A stretch of 5,577 nucleotides of DNA, from the NCBI GenBank assembly GCA_019090185.1, contig JAHRWJ010000171.1, positions 1 to 5,577 of the forward strand, read 5' to 3'. Position 1 is the first letter of the stretch; each line of letters starts with the position of its first letter. This document shows positions 1 through 4,986 of the stretch, piece after piece. The notes below the pieces were generated by a model, which was given only the letters and a program-made list of their open reading frames with translations, did no database searches and had not been told where the DNA came from. This DNA comes from Immundisolibacteraceae bacterium (GTDB lineage Bacteria > Pseudomonadota > Gammaproteobacteria > Immundisolibacterales > Immundisolibacteraceae). A program made the position numbers and the translations under genes.

Positions 1-22
1 AAAAAACAGAGGATGATGAATC

Positions 23-847
23 GTGAGTGATAACCCCGAAATTGGCCAGTTTATCGATGCCGCTGGCATCAAGACCAACTACCACGACCTTGGTGAAGGT
101 GCGCCCACGGTTCTGATTCATGGCTCTGGTCCGGGTGTGACCGGCTTCGCTAACTGGGCTAAATCGTTGCCCGTGCTGTCAGAAAAATTACGTATTATCG
201 CCCCTGACATGCTCGGCTTTGGTTATACCGAAACCCCCGATGGCGCTGAGTACACCCTGGAAAACTGGGTTAAGCATCTGATTGGCCTGCTAGATGCGTT
301 GAACATCGAAAAAGCTAATTTGGTGGGTAACTCGTTCGGTGGTGCTTTGACTCTGGCGATGGCTATTGCCCATCCAGACCGGGTTGACCGCATTGTGCTG
401 ATGGGGGCTGCTGGTGTCAGTTTTGAGCTCACCGAAGGTCTTGATTTCACCTGGGGTTACACCCCATCGGTTGAGAACATGAAGAAAATGCTCGACCTGT
501 TTGCCTATAGTCGTGACCTGGTCAGTGACGATCTGGCTAAAATGCGTTTTGAAGCGAGCAACCGCCCTGGGGTGCAGGAGCGATTTGCGGCTATGTTTCC
601 AGCGCCACGCCAACGCTCGATAGAAGCCCTTGCCAGTAGTGATGAAGATATTCGTGGTATCCAGGCGCCGGCGCTGATTATTCATGGCCGTGAAGATGTC
701 ATTCTGCCCTACACCAATTCGCTGAAAATGTTTGAGCTGCTGCCCAACGCTCAGCTGCACATGATCGGCAAGTGTGGCCACTGGACTCAGATTGAACATA
801 CCCGTCGATTCAATTCGATGCTGCTTGATTTTTTATGTGACGATTAG
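23..847 (+). CDS. alpha/beta hydrolase, meta-cleavage-product (2-hydroxymuconate semialdehyde-type) hydrolase
   Basis: A cytoplasmic alpha/beta-fold hydrolase of 274 residues, the usual length for the DmpD/XylF/TodF/CumD group. These enzymes hydrolyse the C-C bond of vinylogous 1,5-diketones made by extradiol cleavage of catechols, giving 2-hydroxypenta-2,4-dienoate plus an acid. Seen in the sequence: HGSGPG oxyanion loop (33-38) followed by N44-W45; nucleophile elbow GNSFGG with Ser104; acid Asp225 in HGREDVILP; catalytic His253 in CGHWTQIEH. The lid around 135-200 contains WGYTP and MFPAPRQR, also typical of this group. The start is GTG at 23, with AGAGGA at 8-13 nine bases upstream; the ATGs at 13 and 16 are in another frame that stops at 28-30. 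There is no signal peptide. The isochorismatase-like gene follows after 26 bp with its own strong ribosome site, suggesting one operon. The family call is firm. The exact substrate (monocyclic, biphenyl-like or steroid-derived) cannot be read from sequence, so no symbol is given. Confidence 0.93.
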   Translation: MSDNPEIGQFIDAAGIKTNYHDLGEGAPTVLIHGSGPGVTGFANWAKSLPVLSEKLRIIAPDMLGFGYTETPDGAEYTLENWVKHLIGLLDALNIEKANLVGNSFGGALTLAMAIAHPDRVDRIVLMGAAGVSFELTEGLDFTWGYTPSVENMKKMLDLFAYSRDLVSDDLAKMRFEASNRPGVQERFAAMFPAPRQRSIEALASSDEDIRGIQAPALIIHGREDVILPYTNSLKMFELLPNAQLHMIGKCGHWTQIEHTRRFNSMLLDFLCDD

Positions 848-873
848 CGGATCTTAAAAACAGGAGAGTAACC

Positions 874-1494
874 ATGGCACTGACTTTTAATCCGGCGACT
901 ACAGCCGTGATCTCGATGGACTTTCAAAACGACATCTCCCACGCGGATGCCGGATTTGCGCAGATGGTCGGTTTCGCTGAGCCGATAGCGGCCAGTGGTG
1001 TTATCCCTAATACGGCTAAATTGCTTGCTGCTGCGCGCGGCGCTGGTATGCAGGTGATACACATCGTGGTCGACCCGACCGTCGCCAGTCAGTTTCAGAA
1101 CCCTACCCGAGGCGAATTCCTACAGATGTTGGGGAATCCGGATGCGGACCCGATTTTAGTGCCGGGTAGTTGGGGTGCGGCGATTCATGAGGATGTGGCG
1201 CCCCAGGGTGATGAGCCGGTCATCGGTAAATGGGTGTTCAGTGCCTTTGCCAGTTCCAATCTACATGAAATCCTGCAGGCAAACGGCATCACTGACGTGG
1301 TTCTGGCGGGTGTGGTTACTGATTTTGTGGTCGACTCGACCTCATGGGACGCGGTGGACCTAGGCTACAACGTGATTGTGGTTGATGACTGCTGCTGTTC
1401 GGCGGTTGAATCGGATCATCGCCACGCTATTACCAAGATGGCGGCCCGTAGTGATATTGCGATGCTAGCGGATGTATTGGCGGTGCTGGGCTGA
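874..1494 (+). CDS. isochorismatase-like (cysteine hydrolase fold) protein lacking the catalytic cysteine
   Basis: A 206-residue cytoplasmic single-domain protein of the isochorismatase/nicotinamidase/N-carbamoylsarcosine amidase superfamily, of typical length. Seen in the sequence: N-terminal strand ending in Asp16 (AVISMDFQND), the usual triad Asp; Lys119 in GKWVFSAFASSNL, the usual triad Lys; and the nucleophile-loop signature AGVVTDFVVDST (145-156). In cysteine hydrolases this loop reads GVxTxxCV, and nicotinamidases have DFCV. Here the Cys position is Val152 (codon GTG, 1327-1329). Three consecutive cysteines lie at 173-175 in the following strand-loop region. True isochorismatases (EntB, PhzD) also lack the Cys and hydrolyse a vinyl ether without a covalent intermediate. 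This protein may therefore be a non-amidase hydrolase, a protein with another function, or inactive. The ATG at 874 is preceded by AGGAG (862-866) at 7 nt. It lies 26 bp after the meta-cleavage hydrolase gene, so a role on a product of the same pathway is inferred. Fold assignment is strong; substrate unknown. Confidence 0.88.
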   Translation: MALTFNPATTAVISMDFQNDISHADAGFAQMVGFAEPIAASGVIPNTAKLLAAARGAGMQVIHIVVDPTVASQFQNPTRGEFLQMLGNPDADPILVPGSWGAAIHEDVAPQGDEPVIGKWVFSAFASSNLHEILQANGITDVVLAGVVTDFVVDSTSWDAVDLGYNVIVVDDCCCSAVESDHRHAITKMAARSDIAMLADVLAVLG

Positions 1495-1525
1495 TGTTGG
1501 CCTGAAGTGATAGAAATCAACGTAG

Positions 1526-1544
1526 CAGTAAGTTGCGCTTATTG
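1526..1544 (+). promoter_or_regulatory. small hairpin just upstream of the cysK ribosome-binding site
   Basis: CAGTAAG (1526-1532) can pair with CTTATTG (1538-1544) through seven base pairs including one G-U, around a TTGCG loop. It ends two bases before the GAGGAG ribosome site (1547-1552) of cysK. No T-run follows, so it is not an intrinsic terminator. It could tune cysK translation or be chance. No convincing -35/-10 pair is visible in the 64-bp gap 1495-1558, so whether cysK has its own promoter here is unknown. Confidence 0.2.
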
Positions 1545-1558
1545 ATGAGGAGATCTCC

Positions 1559-2488
1559 ATGGCAAATATCTATAACAATATCATCGAGACGGTCGGTAAC
1601 ACCCCACTAGTACAGGTTAATCGTGTGGTTTCCGGCAACGCCCGAGTGCTGGCTAAATTGGAATTTTTTAATCCACTGGCATCAGTAAAGGATCGTATCG
1701 GTGCGGCCATGGTTGAGGCGGCTGAAAAATCGGGCCAACTCAATGCCGAAACACTATTGATAGAGCCGACCAGTGGTAATACCGGTATAGCGCTGGCTTT
1801 CGTTTGTGCTGCGAAAGGTTACCGGTTGTTACTGACAATGCCGGAGTCAATGAGTGTCGAAAGGCGCAAGGTGCTTAAAGCGTTGGGGGCCGAAATTGTG
1901 TTGACCCCGGCCGCCGCTGGCATGAAAGGGGCGATTGCCGAGGCCGAGCGGTTGCAGGCGCAAACGCCTAATAGTTTGATTCCACAGCAGTTTTCCAACC
2001 CGGCAAATCCGCAGGTTCACCGTAATACCACCGCTGAGGAGATCTGGCGGGATACGGATGGTGAAGTGGATTATCTGGTCTCCGGGGTTGGTACCGGCGG
2101 CACCATTACCGGTATCGCCGAAGTGATTAAACAGCGTCGTCCTGGGTTCAAAGCCGTGGCTGTAGAACCGACCGATTCGGCGGTGCTCAGTGGTGGTGAG
2201 CCAGGGCCTCATAAAATACAGGGTATTGGCGCTGGTTTTATACCGGAAGTGCTTAACGTCGATGTGATTGACGAAATTATTCAGGTTAATAATGAGCAAG
2301 CAGTCGCGATGGCAAGGCGCTGTGCGGCAGAGGAAGGTATCCTTTGTGGTATTAGCTCCGGAGCGGCAATGACCGCTGCAGCCGATATCGCGTCAAGACC
2401 CGAAGCTGCGGGAAAAACGATTGTGGTGATTATTCCCTCTTTCGGTGAACGTTATCTGAGTACTGTGTTATTCGAAGGAATAGAGTAA
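1559..2488 (+). CDS. cysK: cysteine synthase A (O-acetylserine sulfhydrylase)
   Basis: A PLP enzyme of 309 residues making L-cysteine and acetate from O-acetyl-L-serine and sulfide, the last step of sulfate assimilation, in the cytoplasm. Seen: N-terminal [13 protein letters not shown]-binding Lys44 in ASVKDRIG; substrate loop TSGNTG (71-76); phosphate-binding GVGTGGT (176-182); Ser266 in GISSGAA, which by family comparison contacts the pyridine nitrogen; and [10 protein letters not shown] near the end. The segment [14 protein letters not shown] (216-229) is typical of CysK and argues against CysM. It is slightly shorter than the 323-residue E. coli enzyme, partly from a shorter stretch before GPHKI and a shorter C-terminus. 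The ATG at 1559 has GAGGAG (1547-1552) six bases upstream. It lies 64 bp after the isochorismatase-like gene and ends in a terminator at 2524-2553, so it is either the last gene of that operon or a single-gene unit. A house-keeping copy is likely; paralogues elsewhere in the genome cannot be excluded. Confidence 0.95.
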   Translation: MANIYNNIIETVGNTPLVQVNRVVSGNARVLAKLEFFNPLASVKDRIGAAMVEAAEKSGQLNAETLLIEPTSGNTGIALAFVCAAKGYRLLLTMPESMSVERRKVLKALGAEIVLTPAAAGMKGAIAEAERLQAQTPNSLIPQQFSNPANPQVHRNTTAEEIWRDTDGEVDYLVSGVGTGGTITGIAEVIKQRRPGFKAVAVEPTDSAVLSGGEPGPHKIQGIGAGFIPEVLNVDVIDEIIQVNNEQAVAMARRCAAEEGILCGISSGAAMTAAADIASRPEAAGKTIVVIIPSFGERYLSTVLFEGIE

Positions 2489-2491
2489 TGG

Positions 2492-2508
2492 CAGCGGCTT
2501 AGCCGCTG
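2492..2508 (+). repeat. perfect 7-bp inverted repeat after the cysK stop
   Basis: CAGCGGC (2492-2498) and GCCGCTG (2502-2508) are exact reverse complements around a TTA loop, beginning three bases after the cysK stop codon (2486-2488). There is no T-run, so it is not a terminator by itself. It lies 15 bp before the intrinsic terminator stem, and could protect the transcript 3' end or help ribosome-free RNA fold ahead of the terminator. Confidence 0.45.
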
Positions 2509-2523
2509 GTAAGGATTTACATT

Positions 2524-2553
2524 AAGGCCCGGCGGTTCCGGGCCTTTTGTTTT
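2524..2553 (+). terminator. Rho-independent terminator of cysK
   Basis: A perfect 9-bp G+C-rich stem, AAGGCCCGG (2524-2532) with CCGGGCCTT (2538-2546), closes a CGGTT loop. It is followed directly by TTTTGTTTT (2545-2553, overlapping the stem end). Position, stem strength and T-run are those of a classical intrinsic terminator, so the cysK transcript should end here. Some read-through into proS remains possible, because only about 35 bp separate the T-run from the proS start. Confidence 0.9.
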
Positions 2554-2588
2554 ATTGGCACTATTTATTTATTAGTAGGTTTAGATCC

Positions 2589-4298
2589 ATGCGTAGCTCA
2601 AATTTTTTACTCTCGACTTTAAAAGAGACCCCAGCTGATGCGGAGATTGTCAGTCACCAGTTGATGTTACGTGCGGGCATGATCAGCAAACTTGCCGCGG
2701 GTATCTATACCTGGATGCCACTCGGATTAAGAGTGTTACGCAAGGTAGAAAAAATCGTTCGTGAAGAGATGGATGCGGCGGGTGCCCAGGAAGTATTGAT
2801 GCCGGCAACCCAGCCGGCAGAACTCTGGGAGGAGTCTGGCCGCTGGGGTAAGTTTGGACCCCTGTTGCTCAGTTTTACCGATCGTCACGATCGGTCGTTC
2901 TGTTTTGGCCCGACCCATGAAGAGGTGATTACCGACATGGTGCGCCGCAATGTGCGTAGCTATCGCCAGCTGCCAGCCAGTTTCTATCAAATTCAGACTA
3001 AATTCCGTGATGAAACCCGGCCTCGGTTTGGGGTGATGCGAGCCCGTGAATTTTTGATGAAAGATGCCTACTCATTTCATCTTGATGATGAATCGCTGGC
3101 CGCAACATACGAGCGTATGCGTCAGGCCTACTGTGCGATTTTCGACCGAACCGGGCTCACCTATCGGATGGTTGAGGCAGACAGTGGCGCCATTGGTGGG
3201 GCGGCATCCCATGAGTTTCATGTGCTGGCTGATTCTGGTGAAGATGCAATTGCCTACAGTGATGCTAGTGATTACGCGGCGAATGTAGAGAAGGCGACTA
3301 CCCAGCTGGTCACCGCAGAACCGGCGGTTGCCACCGAAGCGATGCAGCGGGTTGCGACACCTGGTCAGCATTCGGTTGAAGAAGTTGCTAAATTCCTGAA
3401 ATTACCGCTACAGCAGGTGTTAAAAACCCTGCTGGTAAAGGGCACGGATACGCCTGTGGTTGCTATTTTGCTGCGGGCAGACCATGAGCTAAATGAGGTC
3501 AAAGTAGAAAAATTGGAGCAAGTTGCCTCGCCATTTGAATTTGCCAATGATGCAGAAATCAAAGCTGCTGCCGGTTGTGGCGCTGGTTCGATCGGGCCAT
3601 TAGGGCTGGACGTCCCAATAGTTGCAGATCACGCGGCACTGGCGATGGCCAATTTTGCCTGTGGTGCCAATAGCGATGGTGAGCATTTAAGTGGGGTTAA
3701 CTGGTCGAGGGATTTACCGCTGGTGAATGGCCAGGACGTCAGGAATGTGGTCGCCGGTGACCCGAGTCCTGATGGAGAGGGTATCTTGTCAATTGTCAGG
3801 GGTATCGAGGTTGGCCATATTTTTCAACTTGGTGATACCTATAGTCGCGCTATGAATGCGACCTGTCTGGATGAAAATGGTAAAGACAGAGTATTAACCA
3901 TGGGTTGTTATGGTATCGGCGTGTCTCGGGTGGTGGCTGCAGCCATAGAGCAACATTGGGACGATCGTGGCATTCTTTGGCCGCAGGCCCTGGCCCCTTT
4001 TGATGTCGCGATAGTACCGATTAATCTTCAGCGTTCAGAACAGGTTCGTGAAGTCGCAGAAAAACTCTATGCGGAGCTCACCGCCGCTGGCCTGGATGTA
4101 CTGTTTGATGATCGCAAAGAGCGCCCGGGAGTGATGTTTGCTGATATGGATCTGATTGGTATTCCTCAGCGGCTGGTGATCGGTGAGCGAGGACTCGCTG
4201 AGGGCAATGTTGAATATAAATTACGCAGCGCAGATCAGTCAGAAGATATTGCGTTAGCCGAGGCTGTTGCCAAAGTGACTGAGCAGCTCAGCAAGTAG
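2589..4298 (+). CDS. proS: proline--tRNA ligase (prolyl-tRNA synthetase, bacterial long form)
   Basis: Cytoplasmic class II aminoacyl-tRNA synthetase that charges tRNA-Pro with proline; 569 residues, close to E. coli ProS (572). The N-terminus [19 protein letters not shown] is near-identical to the family, which fixes the ATG at 2589. Catalytic core: motif 1 region around 60-80; GPTHEE (108-113); motif 2 within 132-163 ([29 protein letters not shown]); motif 3 around 439-455 ([17 protein letters not shown]). Between motifs 2 and 3 sits the inserted YbaK-like editing domain (roughly 225-395), which clears mischarged Ala-tRNA-Pro. Lys279 and His366 occupy the positions of known editing residues. 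The C-terminal anticodon-binding domain is about 470-569 ([14 protein letters not shown]). The ribosome site is weak (TAGG, 2576-2579, nine bases upstream). It follows the cysK terminator by about 35 bp, and no clear promoter was found. It converges with the acylphosphatase gene. No sign of truncation or frameshift. Confidence 0.98.
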   Translation: MRSSNFLLSTLKETPADAEIVSHQLMLRAGMISKLAAGIYTWMPLGLRVLRKVEKIVREEMDAAGAQEVLMPATQPAELWEESGRWGKFGPLLLSFTDRHDRSFCFGPTHEEVITDMVRRNVRSYRQLPASFYQIQTKFRDETRPRFGVMRAREFLMKDAYSFHLDDESLAATYERMRQAYCAIFDRTGLTYRMVEADSGAIGGAASHEFHVLADSGEDAIAYSDASDYAANVEKATTQLVTAEPAVATEAMQRVATPGQHSVEEVAKFLKLPLQQVLKTLLVKGTDTPVVAILLRADHELNEVKVEKLEQVASPFEFANDAEIKAAAGCGAGSIGPLGLDVPIVADHAALAMANFACGANSDGEHLSGVNWSRDLPLVNGQDVRNVVAGDPSPDGEGILSIVRGIEVGHIFQLGDTYSRAMNATCLDENGKDRVLTMGCYGIGVSRVVAAAIEQHWDDRGILWPQALAPFDVAIVPINLQRSEQVREVAEKLYAELTAAGLDVLFDDRKERPGVMFADMDLIGIPQRLVIGERGLAEGNVEYKLRSADQSEDIALAEAVAKVTEQLSK

Positions 4299-4304
4299 TC
4301 TGGT

Positions 4305-4595
4305 TTACTCGCTGGGTGTCGAATGCAGTGTGAATGAAACGGGTGGTTCAGTCGGTTCGATGGCGCGTTGTTCGACTTGATCGACCGTGGCCATCTTCGG
4401 CCCTACCCTGACCCAGGCGTCGAACTGCTCAAGGGCTGCAGCGGTGCCGTAGGCAACAGCTTCGACCCGACCATCTGGCAGGTTTCTTACCCAGCCGGTA
4501 AGGCCGAGTTGTTCCGCTTCGGTCAAGGTTGATTGGCGGAAGTAGACCCGCTGTACCTGGCCGGAAATCAGGTAATGATTGGCTTCGAAATCCAC
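4305..4595 (-). CDS. acylphosphatase
   Basis: A small cytoplasmic enzyme of 96 residues (typical 90-100) hydrolysing carboxyl-phosphate bonds such as acetyl phosphate or 1,3-bisphosphoglycerate. Seen: HYLISGQVQRVYFRQ (7-21) with catalytic Arg20, and GLTGWVRNLPDGRVEA (31-46) with catalytic Asn38, then VGPKMATVDQVE (64-75), as in the family. The phosphate-cradle loop normally reads VQGVxFR. Here the Gly is Arg16 (codon CGG, plus-strand 4548-4550), one base from GGG, so activity may be changed. The start is GTG at 4593-4595; an in-frame TGA lies four codons upstream, and no later start would keep the conserved first strand. The ribosome site is poor (purine-rich GAGTGAAGA region upstream). It converges tail-to-tail with proS with 6 bp between stops. 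An acylphosphatase gene near proS also occurs in Pseudomonas. A specific physiological substrate is not known. Confidence 0.92.
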   Translation of the reverse strand: MDFEANHYLISGQVQRVYFRQSTLTEAEQLGLTGWVRNLPDGRVEAVAYGTAAALEQFDAWVRVGPKMATVDQVEQRAIEPTEPPVSFTLHSTPSE

Positions 4596-4674
4596 TGCTG
4601 ATCTTCACTCTAGGAGTCTGGCGCAGACAGTTGCAACATCTGGCCATTTGACAAAGCGGGGGATTTTACACCCG

Positions 4675-4933
4675 TTAGGCTTGCGGTGGAGTGATTTGAT
4701 TGGCCGTTGGTCGTAGACTCAGGATCTCCATCAGGTCATTGATGGTGGTTAGTGGGTTTATCTGCTGACCATGTTTTTGGAAACTGGACAGCGTTTTAAA
4801 ACCGGGTCGACGACTTCAGTTATTTTTTGGTAGCTCGATAAATAGAGCAGGATCAAATCATTTCGAGCAGTTGGTTATCAAGGTGGTTTGCAGGCCATCG
4901 TCTCAATGATGGTCTCTGTTTAGGCTGGGCGGT
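4675..4933 (-). pseudogene. possible frameshifted gene remnant, unidentified
   Basis: Three successive minus-strand stretches in three frames read like pieces of one helical protein. First is 4933-4853, ending in HLDNQLLEMI before a stop. Second is 4874-4758, containing LILLYLSSYQKITEVVDPVL. Third is 4815-4675, containing KTLSSFQKHGQQINPL, then TINDLMEILSLRPTANQ, and a TAA at 4675-4677. Joining them needs one indel near 4855 and one near 4800, the latter next to a TTTTAAAA run where slippage is easy. None of the pieces has a good start codon and ribosome site. I do not recognise the family. Chance open frames of 26-46 codons are common, so this is a hypothesis resting only on the amphipathic, protein-like look and the collinear order. 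Confidence 0.22.
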
Positions 4934-4972
4934 TCAGATAGATGACTATTCAGGACAGAACTATGTGGCTTT

Positions 4973-4978
4973 GGGGAG
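4973..4978 (+). promoter_or_regulatory. ribosome-binding site deciding the GTG start at 4987
   Basis: GGGGAG lies eight bases before GTG 4987. An in-frame TAA at 4981-4983 rules out any earlier start, including the in-frame ATG at 4963. The ribosome site and the stop together fix the GTG as the first possible start. Confidence 0.7.
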
Positions 4979-4986
4979 CTTAAAGC

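Larger units (their letters stand above)
4596..4986. other. 391-bp intergenic region without an intact gene
   Basis: The region separates the divergently transcribed acylphosphatase gene (leftward) and the partial gene at 4987 (rightward), so it must carry both promoters unless the latter is transcribed otherwise. Neither strand has an intact reading frame with a plausible start. A TAAAAT hexamer on the minus strand (plus 4663-4668) could be a -10 box for the acylphosphatase gene but has no good -35. Small imperfect hairpins exist (CCATCA 4728-4733 with TGATGG 4740-4745; GCTCGA 4833-4838 with TCGAGC 4863-4868), with no T-runs after them. The minus strand may hold a decayed gene, listed separately. 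Confidence 0.7.

Noticed and set aside
290..799. A 169-codon open frame on the minus strand inside the first hydrolase gene
   Set aside because: It is fully antisense to a well-supported enzyme gene and shows no recognisable protein motif. It is a codon-bias shadow.
1175..1363. A 62-codon plus-strand frame inside the isochorismatase-like gene
   Set aside because: It overlaps the real gene in another frame, its translation is unstructured-looking (Arg/Trp-rich), and no ribosome site is evident.
1559..2488. Assignment as CysM (cysteine synthase B) or cystathionine beta-synthase
   Set aside because: [14 protein letters not shown] and [10 protein letters not shown] are CysK features, and the protein ends without CBS or other extra domains.
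2547..2588. An upstream in-frame TTG start for proS adding 14 residues
   Set aside because: The TTG lies in the T-run of the cysK terminator, has no ribosome site, and the extra residues are not family-like. The ATG at 2589 gives the exact conserved ProS N-terminus.
4429..4647. A minus-strand frame of 72 codons overlapping the acylphosphatase start
   Set aside because: It overlaps most of the acylphosphatase gene in another frame, and its Cys/Arg/Pro-rich translation is typical of a shadow frame.
4663..4668. Minus-strand TAAAAT as -10 of the acylphosphatase promoter
   Set aside because: The hexamer matches 5 of 6 and the position is sensible, but no -35 is visible at 16-19 bp. It is too weak to list as a promoter.
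4648..4676. TTGACA at 4648-4653 as a -35 box of a rightward promoter
   Set aside because: The hexamer is perfect, but at 16-18 bp spacing the -10 region is CCCGTT-like, so there is no usable promoter and no gene close downstream.
4780..4845. An apparent internal repeat in the intergenic region (LSSYQK / LSSFQK, offset 50 nt on the minus strand)
   Set aside because: Similarity is good only over about 18 bases (13 identical) and falls to background afterwards. The offset is not a multiple of three. Probably chance.
4833..4868. Inverted repeat GCTCGA...TCGAGC as an operator
   Set aside because: The arms are only six bases with a 24-bp spacer and the match does not extend. This is expected by chance in 390 bp.
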